Shown: piece after piece, positions 31,034 through 42,425 of the stretch | Position numbering within the stretch: the stretch's first letter is position 1 | How the letters are laid out: every line of letters begins with the position of its first letter | Source of the DNA: Cylindrodendrum hubeiense | Taxonomy: Eukaryota; Ascomycota; Sordariomycetes; Hypocreales; Nectriaceae | Length of the DNA stretch: 64,000 nt | Assembly (NCBI GenBank): GCA_014621425.1 | Contig: JAANBB010000125.1 | Location: 30,209 to 94,208, forward strand | Direction of reading: 5' to 3' | Made by a program: the position numbers and the translations under genes | The notes under the pieces: model-generated | Database searches by the model: none | What the model was told of the DNA's origin: nothing | The model's input: only the letters and a program-made list of their open reading frames with translations

Positions 31034-31483
31034 CTTGAATTATCCTTCTCGGGCAGGTACCGTTTCGAGAGGGCGTGTCGTGGTGAGTGGGTGAGGCGAG
31101 GTTGAGATTGGCTATGATAGAGGGCAGTTTTGCGCAGATGGAGAAGTAGGGCAAATCCCACACTATTTTTTGCGTGCACTTTCCGGCCTTAGGGCTTGCA
31201 AAAATTTGGATTGGCTGTGTAGCCGAGCCTCCTGATTGGCTGTTAGGATTACAGACACGTGATGCACCTCGGAGACGCTGGAACAAAGCTATCACGTGAG
31301 TCGGCGTCAAGCACAGGCCACCGAGGGTGGCACTCAGGCTTGGCAAAGTGGGGCGGACCCTGTTGCTGGCCGCCAAAGTAAACAAACACGGATGGGTCGC
31401 GATATACATACAGCCCACCACCACTTTATCGCCGCGTGGGGAGCTGTTTGTCACGACAATATCAAGCAACACCACCCACCAAA
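31034..31483. promoter_or_regulatory. Divergent promoter, RPS11 (-) / KNL1 (+), with two E-boxes
   Basis: Two CACGTG hexamers lie at 31256-31261 and 31293-31298, 37 bp apart, midway between the divergent start codons. CACGTG is bound by Cbf1-type bHLH factors in fungi. The site positions are read directly; regulation of either gene is inferred. Confidence 0.55.
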
Positions 31484-34400
31484 ATGGTACCTTCAGCTGA
31501 TGCCACGGTGCCTGCGACGCGGCGTACGCGCAAGTCCCTTAGCTCGCACACAGACATGCGAAGGGCAATGGACAAGGATAATGCGACCGTCGACGTCACT
31601 AGCACGCTGGCTGCAAGTCGCAAGGCGTCAAGAAGCAAGAGTCTTGGCCCTGGAGGGCTCGATGCTCTCAGGCAAGGTAGCGGTAATCGTCGCGCAGTAA
31701 GACGGCTTATATCCTAATCTCTCGAGCAGTTTCTAATTCCACCCAGTCTCTAGCAGCGCCTGCGAAACCCCCGCGCTCAATCCTCAAACCAACCATTTCT
31801 TCGCTCCCCGAGATCCCACCGATGAAACCGAAGCAGCCGGATTTGATAGATTTCCACGAACCCCCGAAAGAAATCACTGCCGTCAAGCCAACAGGCGGAG
31901 ATTCCAACGGTTCAAAGGTTGCTGTCCGAACGGAGGAGGAGCAACAGGCTGCTGCAAGGGATCGAGACGAGCGTGATCGCCGCGATGCTCGTCGCAAGTC
32001 CCTGGCCAACCGCAGAGTGTCATTTGCTGCCGAAGCAACACTTCACACATTCCATGAGATCGAATACATGCAAGATTCAGCGAATGCAGGGAAGCGAAAC
32101 CCTGGTCGTGGCCAGCCACAAAATGCGCCTGAGTCCACCGACAATGAGGGTGACCTCGGTCAAAGAAAGCAACGGAGGAGCTCGGGGCTCCCCGCTCTCA
32201 ACTTCCACGACTCTGACGACGATACCAACACCTCGACTATTTATAGCGACGACTCCGAGCCTGCAGATGCGATAGAAGAGGTCAACGATGTTGAAGACGA
32301 GAGCTCAAATAGTGACTCTGACGACGGAACCATGATGACGATCGACGCTGAAGAAGTTACTGGTACCACAGTTGCATCCGATAGATCTGTTGACGAAACC
32401 GGAGATTCTTCGACTCTTGACGAAGCCCTCAGGCTTGCAGCGCGAACAGCTGGAAACCAACGCCTCGGGGACGACGAGAGCGATGAAGACGATGGCGAAG
32501 AGTTTATCCCTTCATTTGGATGGGGCACCCAAACCAACAAGCCGAATGTCGCAGCCCAAGACCAAGAAAATCGGCCCTCTCAACCACCATCTCAACCACA
32601 GCAATCAAAGCCCCGCCCACCGACCAATGATGATACCGAAATGGACATGGACATGGATATGGATATGGATGAGACCCGAGCTGTTGGTGGCATCATTCGG
32701 TCTGCGGTCACCCAAGAACCCGAGCCCGAGGAGGAAATGTCCATGGATGTCACCCGTGTGCTTGGTGGCATTCTCCCCCAAACCCGGGTTGAGAAGCAGC
32801 AACACACTTTGGTGGAAGATGAAGACGAAGACGACGATGCCCCGATGGAAGAGGCGACCATGGAGTTTACTACCGCGATTGGTGGCATCCATAGGCCTGC
32901 GCCTGAAGAGGAAGATGAATCGGAAGACAACGAGGATATGTCCATGGAGCTCACAACCGTCTTGGGTGGTGTGCTATCACAACAAAAGAGGAAAAGCATA
33001 GCAGCTGCCCGAAGAAGGACGATCAATCGAACCAAGAATCTCGGGATAGACGAAACTGCAATGGATATGGACATGGACATGACCGTTGGCGTCGGCCGAA
33101 TCATCTCTGCCGCTCATGATGATGAGAGCGACGGCCAGGATGATGACGAAATGGACGCTACAATGGGAATGGAAATGACAACCGCCATTGGTGGCATCCT
33201 AAACAATGGGACAAATGGCTCCCGAAAACTTGGAAAGCAGATCATGGAGCAAGAAGCCGATACTCCAGACAGCCCTGTCAAGGTGGTTATTGCCACAGTA
33301 AACCAGGCTTCGTCTGCCCAGCAGCCAACAGCCCTGCCCGCATCTGAACCTTCGCCGGAGACTATCAGTCCAGGTCTCTCGGCTTTTCATGGGAGTGGAT
33401 TGAGGCGCAGTGTTGGTCCTAAAGCCTCAGCACCACAGTCTCCTTCTAAGACACTCCGAACCCCGTCTCCCGCGAAGTCCTTTGCAACACCACAGTCAAC
33501 GGCACGTAAGGCTAAGACCCCAACATCTGTTAAGCCTTCAACCCCCCGCGCCAGCTCAACTTCATCGACCAAGATTACCCCGAGAGCCTCTGTAAGAAAT
33601 TCGCGGTCTGCATCTCCGAAACGACCGTCTCCTGCCAAGTCAAATACCAGGACGCCCTCACCAGTCAAATCTGTCCAAAGAAAGAGTCTTTTCCAGGAAG
33701 ATCTTATGACAGGCAACAAGACACCAACAGTCGTTTTGACACCTCAAACTAGGAGACTTTCAGGAGTTGGTGCTGATCGAGCTGGCCTGGGATCCCCGCA
33801 GGTTGCGGCGTTGTTTGATCGAAGACGCTCAATCGGGGACATGGCCAGCGAGTTTGTTCCTGGACGGAAGGGGGTCTCATTCCAGAACCCTCAAGAAATG
33901 GTTGACGAACTGGAAAGAGAGCGCCAAGATGAGGAGGACAAGGAGAACCGACGCAGAATCCTCGAACGCGAAGCTGATGGGGAAGCTACACTCAACCTCA
34001 GAGAGATGATTGATAGTATGAGCCCCAAGCGGAATCCGCTGAAGGGTCGCAAGAGTCTACATGTTGGCAGTGCCAAAGGAGTCCTTGGAAAGAGGCCAAA
34101 CGAGCTTGATGACGAAGAAGAGGCAGAGGAAAATGATGGCGTTAAGCGACTAAAGGGACATCAGAGCAGCCCGGTCAAGAATATCAAGTTGAAGCAACCG
34201 CCTTCCAAGGCTGAGACTACCGGCCGGCTCACAAAATCACTTCGGAAGAGTTTCCAGCCAAATTTCAACGGTTCCACACCAACTCTTTCTTCTCCTCAAA
34301 GATCCAGCCCAGCGACGACTCCAAAGAATCAGGGTCGTTTCAAGGACATCCAAGACGACCATACTGGCCACTCGGTAAACTTTGCCGATTCAACTGTGAA

Positions 34401-35970
34401 GGACGCTGCCCAGCTCGAAGACGAAGCTGATGGGGAGCGCATTCACCTCCAAGACTTCCTTAACATGACCTCTATCCGCTTCATGGAACTGACCACCACG
34501 AAGCGCCGCCACACTACTGTCCCTGGGACCCTTCAGGCCGGCTTTTCGGCGGAAGGCGAAGACGATTTATCTCTTGAGCGATGTGTAGTAGCTGGAGCTT
34601 GCACTGTGCCAATGTTGGAGCTGTATCAGCACTCTTGTCGGGAACTGAAGAAGTACATCTCTGAAGGGCGACGAATGGTCAAAGAGATTGAGACCGATAC
34701 GTTCGAGGAGAATCCGACCCTGTTTAAGGAGTATATGGCTGCTACGCCCGAAGTGAAGGCCCTTATGGACAATCAGTTCAAGAATGTCAAGACCCACGCT
34801 CGACTTCTGAGCAAGGCCATGTGGTACGAGTGGCGCATGAAGCTTCAAGATGGACTCAAGGACGGCCTCTTGAGGATCGATGAGGGTATGGAGGCCGACC
34901 AAGAGAGTCTCGAGAAGCAGAAGGTCCTTCTTGACTCTGTCATACCTGCCCTTCAGGCTCGCTACGATGCGCTTGTGGAGGAAAGCAGCAACCTTGAGGA
35001 GGTCGCACAAGAACTTGCTGACTGCGACCCTTCTGAGCTTGAGGCCGCACGCGAGGAGCTGTCTTCTCTGGACGACGACATTGAACACAAGAAGAGGCTC
35101 ATCGCACAGCTTCGCGAGCAGTATCAGGCGTCGGAGGCTGACATCGAAGCGTTGACGGCCCAGAAGCAGCAGTGTCTTGGAGATATCAAAGAGTCTGAGA
35201 CCATCCGCGAGGAATGCCGCGGTTGGACAAGCACAGAGGTCAACAACCTCAAAGGTATGTTTCCTCTTTCACTCCTTTTATGAGTCTTGAATATAGCCGC
35301 TGACATATATTTAACTCTAGCCCGCGTTGATGCAATCGAGAAGGAGCATGGCTGGTCTGTGACTGGGATTTCTGGCACGACCTTATCCATGGCGTACAAG
35401 CGAGAGATCGAGATTGTCTTTGACATTGCGGCCTTCCGAAGTCATAAGCCCAACTCGAGAATTGACCTTTGGTACATCGCCGACGCAAGGGAGCGTGATC
35501 CGCTGCCCAAAACGACGGAGAAGGAGTTTTTCCTGCAGTGCATCCGTGACCATATTCGGGCTATACCGCAGAGTCGCACGGAGATTTCGAATCTCCTCAA
35601 CATGGTCCGACTTGCCTGGGATAAGGCTAACCGGGTTTCGTCTCAGATCAACTGCCTCAATGTCACATTCCCTACGACAGTCAAGAAGACATCTGATTCT
35701 AATGTGGCGATGACGGCTTCTCTGCTACTGGTTCCTCTAGAGACTCGGGTAGAGGCTACGTTGAACCTGAGCGGCCAAAGCGGCCCTGACGGTCTCGAGA
35801 TTGCAATCACTCCTGAGACTAAGGTTATATACGGAGAGCATTTCAATGTGGCCAAGGTGAGCGAGTTCTTGGCGACGAGGGTTGGCAAACACGTCAGCGC
35901 CGGAGAGGAGGAGTGGAGCGATATAATGGTTGAGCTGCACGGGAGGTTGATTGCCAGGGGCAGGAAGTAG
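31484..35970 (+). CDS. spc7: KNL1/Spc7 kinetochore scaffold with MELT-like repeats
   Basis: Exons 31484-31696, 31747-35254 and 35321-35970 (introns 50 and 66 bp) close to 1456 residues. KNL1/Spc7 is the outer-kinetochore scaffold that recruits the checkpoint kinase module and PP1. Visible are a SILK motif (RSILKPT, about 82), an RVSF PP1 motif (161-164) and six MELT-like repeats between about 370 and 555. The repeats are MDETRAVGG, MDVTRVLGG, MEFTTAIGG, MELTTVLGG, MDMTVGVGR and MEMTTAIGG. A basic Ser/Pro region follows, then a long coiled coil (about 950-1230) and a C-terminal RWD-like region (FRSHKPNSRIDLWYIADA). The donor GTAAGA at 31697 is preferred over an earlier GTAGCG because it gives the conserved junction NRRA|SLAAP. 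The call is firm. Confidence 0.93.
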
Positions 35971-36809
35971 GCATTTTGGATTCAATAGTGCAATGAGTAA
36001 TGACAGGCTTGTCAATACGTCTAAGGGAGGCAACGGCGTTGGTTGGAAGAAAGATACCTTATTTGTATACGTATTGGGGTTTTGGCAACTCTTTGGTGGG
36101 TTTAGGGAAGAACATGAACATGACTTTGTCCTTTGCAGGACCTGACTTTGATTGCTACTTGTACCGTTTGGTGTTGCTATTCGTCTCTTATGTGAAATCA
36201 GACTCGTGCTATGAGCGGCATGACGCAATTTACCTTCGTCTGCGCTTGGCATGTTGGGTTGAAGTGTTCAGCGTAATATGTGACATGTAAACTGTACCGA
36301 CCAAAGCGAATAGAACGGCATGTGGTTGCGGCGTGTGACATTGTTCTGGAAACAAAAGTCAACACACTACTCTTTGTTTTCACTCATTGCCGTCGGACAA
36401 ACCCATTTATCTACCTGGTGGGCCGCTCCGCTTGTCCTTTTTGCTTTCAATCACTTTGAGCTCACCACTGACAAACCAAACAATGGCAGAATTAAGCTCT
36501 GCCACTCGATGACAGCTACTGACCTGCAGTCAACAAGTCAACAACTGAGAACACTTTACAGTCTATAATAATACTGTTGCTGTGAACAACTCCCCATCCC
36601 TCTTCCCCCTTCTTCTCATTTTCCACCGCACTCTTCCTTTTTATCCTTTACGTCTCTATTCTGCACACGCAGTTCTCACTCTGCCTCCCGTCGTCTCGCG
36701 TTTCTGCACATAGCGACTCCCGCCACACCAGTTCCATCCTCATCTTTCACCTATCACCTCGCATTTCTCTGAAAACCCAATACTGAAAGCCTACGGGCCG
36801 GAAGGAAAG
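35971..36809. other. Intergenic: KNL1 3' flank and CT-rich promoter of the orphan gene
   Basis: No gene is recognised. From about 36585 to 36770 the plus strand is strongly C/T-rich, as is usual just upstream of fungal start codons. Confidence 0.5.
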
Positions 36810-39800
36810 ATGAAGTTCGTTTGTGATGCCATCTCGGACAGTGTCAAGGAGGTCAAAGCCGAAGTCAAGAAGTGGGTCGTCCAAGACCGTATTCTTTACT
36901 GCATCACCAGGAATATCGCCTGGGCTATCTGTAACTGCCCTGGTATTGTTCGGTGGATCGTCCTCACCATATACTTCCAAGATGTTGTCAATGTCATCCA
37001 GTTCAACCCGTTGAAGCTGGTATTCACTTGGCTCGTTTTCATCGTGAGTCTTAATCCGAGGAGTTTGGATATCGCAAATGCAAAAGATGGGACAAAATTT
37101 GTTTCCGAGGACATCTACTTTACCTGGATGTGTTTACTTACACCGGTTTTCCTCTTTTCTATCATGGAAACCCCCAAGAACTGGCGACACATCGTATGCT
37201 GCCTCTCCAACCTTTTCGCATCAAACCTAGACTTTGAGATTTCTGTTCCCAATGTCTGGGTGGAAAGCTACATGCCGGCACTCCCTATATCGCGAGCCGA
37301 TGTTGAGACGTCCCGGCTTCTTGCTGAAGACTTAGAGAGGCGAGGCTGTAGAGAGGACCTCGAAGCCGGCCAACCCTATCCTTACACCTGCTCTAACTGT
37401 CCCGGCTTACTCATTGGAGATACTGAGAGCGGCGACACCGATATTAGCGACATCGATATTGACAACGTTAGTTCTGATCTTGGGCATCCCGGGAACAATA
37501 TAACCTGTGACAGGGGGGCGCGAGAATCTGTCGTTGATCGGAGAAAGCCTGTCTTTGACTGGCGATCATTTATTGTCGGGCACTACAATCCTGCTGGCCA
37601 AGATATAGACAACGACAATGCTCCCAAGCCGTCGCCCGTCGATGAAGACAATGCCGCTGCAGCAGGGGGCACCGAAAAGGCGCATGAAAAACCCGATAAG
37701 AAGCTTTTCAACGAAGAAATTATTATAGGGAGTTCTCCTGTGACGGTTATTCCGAACACGGAGAGCGAAGACAGGTCGCGGCCTGCCAGAGAAGAGGAGA
37801 TGGCACCAACCAGTTCTCTCCAACCCGAATCTTCTTCTGATAACCATCAGGACGACTCGACCAGGACTCGGTACTCACGATTAGATTTGGATTTCCCGGG
37901 AAGTGAAGCAACCACTCGGCAGTGGGTTCCATTGGCTGTTCCATCGGTTGTTCAGCCTCCCCCTCTTGCCGAGCCCCAACACTCGGGATTCAGCTGGAAG
38001 TTTCCTGAAAGTGAGGCACCCGACCAGCAGGTAGTTCCATCAGTTGTTCAACACCTCCCTCTCTCCAGGACCCGTAACTCGATATTCAATTCGAAGTTTC
38101 CTGAAAGCGAGGCACCCACCCAGCAGGTCGTCTCATCAGTTGTCCAAACCTCTTCTTCAACCAGCGCTCTAGTTATCGCTAATAACCCAGAGATCATAGA
38201 GCCCCAAGAGTTTTCTGAAGTAACTCACGGCACCCAGGTACCCAAGCTATCAACCGGATATGATGTTAGGCCCGCATTTCCCCCGGGTGGAAATGCGTCC
38301 GATATCTCATCAGCGCCCGACCCCTCTCAGAGTGTATACGGACCACCAGAGGACGAAGAGGATGCTGAGATGAAGGACGACTTCCACCAGGGTCCGCATC
38401 CACCTGAGGGCAATCATATCTTTGATAGCGATGGTACCAACTCGGTAACCCCTTCAAAGCTACTGGCACTGCCCGACAACCCCCTGGATTTACTTGGTCC
38501 ATCTAACGACGAGAACCACTCTGATTCTATTGACGCTCACCAACCCGCATCCAAGCTACCAGTACCAAAAGACAGTCCTAAGAGTCCACCTGAGTCATCT
38601 GATGACTATGGCTCTGATGACCATGGCTCTGGCTCTGGCTCCGCTAATTCCGATATCCTTCACTCGCGAAACCCACGCATACCATCGGCACCTGAGGAAG
38701 ACGATATATATGAAGTCCCTACAATTCCATATGAGCGAAAGAAAAAATACGATATATCTGATGACGGAAACATGTCTGAGGAAGACGACATCTACGCCAA
38801 CTGTGTGGCAACGAATATCTCTGAGGATACTTATATGGTCGGGGGTATCCCTAAATACGGTGGAGATTCTTTGACCCTGTGCGACCCATGCGCAGGCTAT
38901 CGTTCCAAAATATCAGCATTTTCCGAAGTTGATGAGGCTGTATTTGAAAACCTGACCCAGGAAGAAATCAAGTATAGCCAGGACGATCCCATGGAATGTG
39001 ATTCTGACGCAAAGACTGAGATAGTGAATGCCGAGGACACAGAGATGGGTGAAGCATATATCGAAGAGAAACAGAGCACCGTGTATAGTCAGGACGATCC
39101 CATGGAATGCGATTCTGACGCAGGGACTGAGATAGTGGATGCCGAGGACACAGAAATGGGCGAAGCATATATCGAAGAGAAACAGGGCACCATGTATAGT
39201 AATATGGTTATCCTAGTGGAAGCCCCCGAGACAGAGGAGGTCGAAATGGTAGACGCAAGCGATTTTCACGCAACGGCTCGTGGACTCGGCAGCAGCATCT
39301 ACAACACTGATCAGAGTTTTCCACCATTTACCATTCCGGCAGACGAGGATCATGAGATGAGCGGGATTGATCTTCTGCATGGAAATGTCGGATTTGGATT
39401 CACTAATATTGTGAACGACGTTGAACTGACTGATTATATGCCTGCGCCAGCCACCATCGCCTCTGCCAACAGCGGCCAACTCCCTATTTTCAAAATAATA
39501 CCTCAGGGGGACGAGAAACTAGCTACCGCCATATCAACCAGCCCTAGGCAATACACCATCTTCAATATTCCGGCCAACAAGATCCCATCTCAGAATGACA
39601 CAGAATCAGCCACCAACGCCTCTACCGATACTAGCCAATTCCCTATTTTTAGGTGGCCAGAATTTAAAAGAACATCTCAGAATGACACAGAATCAGCCAC
39701 CAACGCCTCTACCAATACTAGCCAATTCCCTATTTTTAGGTGGCCAGAATTTAAAAGAACATCTCAGGAGGAACGTCAACTTGAAGAGGACCGAGAGCTG

Positions 39801-40379
39801 GGAAAAGCCCTGGAGGCTGCGTTCGAGAGTGAAAAGGAGACGAACCTGATACAGTCTGAAGCCGAGAACCGCAATAACCCAGTGACCCCCGCCAATTCCG
39901 GAGTCAACGACATCCCTTTATTTGACCCTCGCGTACTTGGACTAAACACCAGCTGTTGGGCCACACCCGGGCTAGTTAATAGTCTGGACACCCCTGAACT
40001 CTCACCGCCATTCACGATCAATGCTGGTCTAAGTCTCAACACTAACATTTCGGAAGAGGCTCAGGACATCCATAGCGACTCGGAGCCTGGGTCCCCAACA
40101 ATCTCTACAGAGGAGGAAATAAGAGCTCGGCCAAAACTGAAGCCAAATATCCGCAACCGTGGGAGCCAAAACCTTGGTTCTACTGCCCAGGCACGGCCGT
40201 CACAGCAAGTCACCCAGGCAGAGTCATCGCAGCGAGCTGGTCCCAGAAAAGAGGACAAGGGCAAGCAACCAGAGCGGGCATACGACATTAACAAGAGCCT
40301 CCTTCCTTTGGGGCAACCTACAGGATCCCACAGCGGGGGATTGATGACCCCAGATACAGAAGAGTCAGACATCCCATAG
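36810..40379 (+). CDS. Orphan protein: hydrophobic N-terminus, long repeat-rich acidic tail
   Basis: This single open frame of 1189 codons resembles no family I recognise. The N-terminal 150 residues contain two or three hydrophobic stretches (IVRWIVLTIYFQDVV, LVFTWLVFIVSL, FTWMCLLTPVFLFSIM), so membrane attachment is plausible. The rest is acidic and disordered-looking, with at least three repeat families: FPESEAP...VVPSVVQ units (about 37884-38150), a 111-bp tandem duplication (QDDPMECDSDA, 38979-39200) and an 87-bp tandem duplication (SQFPIFRWPEFKRTSQ, 39591-39764). A UIM-like helix (LEEDRELGKALEAAFESE) follows the last repeat. The frame ends at a TAG (40377-40379) but continues open in the same frame to 40784. 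The AT-richer codon use and in-frame recent repeats suggest a fast-evolving lineage-specific gene. Introns cannot be excluded. Confidence 0.65.
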   Translation: MKFVCDAISDSVKEVKAEVKKWVVQDRILYCITRNIAWAICNCPGIVRWIVLTIYFQDVVNVIQFNPLKLVFTWLVFIVSLNPRSLDIANAKDGTKFVSEDIYFTWMCLLTPVFLFSIMETPKNWRHIVCCLSNLFASNLDFEISVPNVWVESYMPALPISRADVETSRLLAEDLERRGCREDLEAGQPYPYTCSNCPGLLIGDTESGDTDISDIDIDNVSSDLGHPGNNITCDRGARESVVDRRKPVFDWRSFIVGHYNPAGQDIDNDNAPKPSPVDEDNAAAAGGTEKAHEKPDKKLFNEEIIIGSSPVTVIPNTESEDRSRPAREEEMAPTSSLQPESSSDNHQDDSTRTRYSRLDLDFPGSEATTRQWVPLAVPSVVQPPPLAEPQHSGFSWKFPESEAPDQQVVPSVVQHLPLSRTRNSIFNSKFPESEAPTQQVVSSVVQTSSSTSALVIANNPEIIEPQEFSEVTHGTQVPKLSTGYDVRPAFPPGGNASDISSAPDPSQSVYGPPEDEEDAEMKDDFHQGPHPPEGNHIFDSDGTNSVTPSKLLALPDNPLDLLGPSNDENHSDSIDAHQPASKLPVPKDSPKSPPESSDDYGSDDHGSGSGSANSDILHSRNPRIPSAPEEDDIYEVPTIPYERKKKYDISDDGNMSEEDDIYANCVATNISEDTYMVGGIPKYGGDSLTLCDPCAGYRSKISAFSEVDEAVFENLTQEEIKYSQDDPMECDSDAKTEIVNAEDTEMGEAYIEEKQSTVYSQDDPMECDSDAGTEIVDAEDTEMGEAYIEEKQGTMYSNMVILVEAPETEEVEMVDASDFHATARGLGSSIYNTDQSFPPFTIPADEDHEMSGIDLLHGNVGFGFTNIVNDVELTDYMPAPATIASANSGQLPIFKIIPQGDEKLATAISTSPRQYTIFNIPANKIPSQNDTESATNASTDTSQFPIFRWPEFKRTSQNDTESATNASTNTSQFPIFRWPEFKRTSQEERQLEEDRELGKALEAAFESEKETNLIQSEAENRNNPVTPANSGVNDIPLFDPRVLGLNTSCWATPGLVNSLDTPELSPPFTINAGLSLNTNISEEAQDIHSDSEPGSPTISTEEEIRARPKLKPNIRNRGSQNLGSTAQARPSQQVTQAESSQRAGPRKEDKGKQPERAYDINKSLLPLGQPTGSHSGGLMTPDTEESDIP
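38979..39200 (+). repeat. 111-bp in-frame tandem duplication in the orphan gene
   Basis: Two copies start at CAGGACGATCCCATGG (38979 and 39090). They differ at only a few bases, and the period is a multiple of three, giving two 37-residue acidic units. Confidence 0.9.
39591..39764 (+). repeat. 87-bp in-frame tandem duplication in the orphan gene
   Basis: Two nearly identical 29-residue units (CAGAATGACACAGAATCAGC at 39591 and 39678) differ by an Asp/Asn change in TDTSQ versus TNTSQ. Two more degenerate relatives of the QxxIFxxP motif lie just upstream. Confidence 0.9.
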
Positions 40380-40784
40380 GGACCACGTCAGCGGACAATG
40401 CCTAGTGGTAGCAAAGGGTCTCTCCCAATGCTTAACCGGACTGGCACGTGTGGCCAACATGCAAGTGGTTCAAAACGACCTCGATCTGGCTCAACTGATA
40501 GCCTCGAAGCCTCTACTGAGAATGCAGAGATTCTGAATGCTGAAATAGGGAGCGAGGAGACAGCTACTCCGCAACAGCTCGATTCATCCCCATATATCCC
40601 TGGGGGTAGCCAAGTAATAGGAGAACAAACCACACCGACGACTGCTCACAGGACGCAGTCCCAGCCAACTGGACATGTTCCTCCCATTAACATAGGCGGA
40701 CTACTGTTTCCTGGAGGTAACACAGTCAAAAATCCTCCCTCAACCTCAACTTCTCAGACAACAACGGAAACTCCTCAGGGCTAG
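40380..40784 (+). other. Open continuation of the orphan frame after an in-frame TAG
   Basis: After the TAG at 40377-40379 the same frame stays open for a further 135 codons. It contains an ATG at 40398 and ends with a stop at 40782-40784. The Ser/Thr/Pro/Gln-rich composition matches the upstream protein (TPTTAHRTQSQPTGHVPP). It may be a coding tail lost through a nonsense change, a readthrough extension, or chance open DNA. Confidence 0.4.
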
Positions 40785-40969
40785 CGCGATACTACCCGAA
40801 ATGCTGAGCCGCTGGAAGTCGCAAGGGGATGCATGCATGGTATTTTATAATAGAGAGGATTGTGGATTATATGTATACCCGACCTTAAGTAATGATCATG
40901 TCCCGCCAGCCTAGAACGAGCCCACTGAAAGGGTACGTAGCCCGCCCACCAGCCCGCCTACCACTGGTG

Positions 40970-42425
40970 TTATCTATTCTTCACTTTCATCCAACCACTT
41001 GACCCTCGATGAGGAGAATTCTTGCCTTCGGTCGATTTGTCTTGGGTAGCGTTACTTTCAATTTCAGGTCCGTCCTCGACTTTCCATGCGTCATCCTCTA
41101 GGACTTCCCAGTCAGGCGCAGGAGCTTCACTGACCAACTTCTTCTTAAGTCTGTCAGCAAGCTTCATTGGGCCTGGTAGCTTGAAGTTCTTGGCAAACTC
41201 AGTGCCGTCAGCGCTGCCGAGGAAATAGAATGTCGTGCCGTGGGAAAATCGGCCCATCCAGTTGTTCCGTATATTGCTGTCCTCTGCATCTGTGTTGACG
41301 CCCTTGGGAGTAGAAGGCACCGGAAAAATATTGCCGCTATTGGTTTCCTGATCGATGAGAAGGTTATGTAGGTTGCGACCCATATTGCAGATATCCTCAA
41401 AGTAAGTCTTATCACCAATAGAAACGCCCTGGGTGCTGCAAGCCCAGGCTATGTCGTATGCAAGCAGAGTGACACCCTCGATAAAGTAGGAGAAAGCAGC
41501 GGGATCCTCCTTGGCAAGTTGCGGCAGTGGTTTGTCGATAAATAGTGGTCTTGGACGTGGAACATGTTGAGACTCTGGGTTTCGGGTGTCCGAGGAAGGA
41601 GTGGCAGTTCCTGTCTGACTTGGAAAACTCATATCGCCATGCTTATAGGAGCTGGACAGTGTGAAGATGGTTGGCCGAGGGTAGTCACGGTGAGGAAGGG
41701 TGATGGCTGCAGGTAGGCGAAGGGCGAGATAGTGCGAGGTGAGCATGAGGATGTGAGATACGTGACCCAGTGAAGTTGAGATGGTTTCGGGAGATAGTGC
41801 TGAGAGGGGTCAGTGAGATGATCAAAATTGACGTAAACCAGGACTCACAGTTCATGCTTGTTAAGTCGACGACTGGGAGACCTCCTAGATGATACTCGAA
41901 TTGATTTGGAGATCCCTTGTTCACGCGCTTGAGCCCGCAAAGCCTGGCTGCCTCCATACAAAGAAATGAGCGAGTTCGTGACATATCCTCTGCTGTCTGC
42001 GACCATCGGTACTTGGACATGCTGGACGCTCTCTCGATATCCTTCTGTTGCTTGACCCTGCGTTCCATCAAGCCATTCGAGACGGCGGCGATATCGGATC
42101 TGCGGCGGGAGAGCGCAGCCTTCTTGGCCTTGATCTCCTCCCGGGCGGCTTTGATGTCATTTCTAAGTTTGTCTGCGGCGGCGAGGATCTGGGTTGTCCT
42201 GTCCTCTGCTATCCGCTGTTGAGCCTGGAGCGAGTCTTTGCGGTCCTTGGTTGGGGCAGTAGTGTCCGCCAAGAGATCACTGATCTGCTTCTGGAGGCCT
42301 TCATTCTCTATGAGAAGATGTAGATTCTTCATTCGACCCTCGTAGATCTGATTCCTGGCATCCACGGCGCAGAGAAACGGCAGGCGCTTGGTATCATGGC
42401 TGCGGTTGCAGATGTCACAGTCCAT
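40970..42425 (-). CDS. atg14: Autophagy protein Atg14 (PI3-kinase complex I subunit)
   Basis: Exons 42425-41849 and 41799-40970 (49-bp intron, CTGAC branch site) give 468 residues. The N-terminus MDCDICNRSHDTKRLPFLC, with its Cys pair and following AVDARNQIYEGR, is typical of fungal Atg14/UVRAG-family proteins. A coiled coil (about 40-150) follows, then a region (LGGLPVVDLTSMNS, LSPETISTSLGHVSHIL) that crosses the splice junction. Atg14 targets the Vps34-Vps15-Atg6 lipid kinase to the autophagosome formation site. The Atg6 gene lies about 9 kb away. The C-terminal third is variable, and no clear BATS membrane-sensing motif is evident to me. Vps38 is the main alternative, but the CxxC N-terminus favours Atg14. 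Confidence 0.85.

Noticed and set aside
31677..31698. Earlier GTAGCG donor for KNL1 intron 1
   Set aside because: The GTAAGA donor at 31697 fits the consensus better and gives the NRRA|SLAAP junction leading into the SILK motif.
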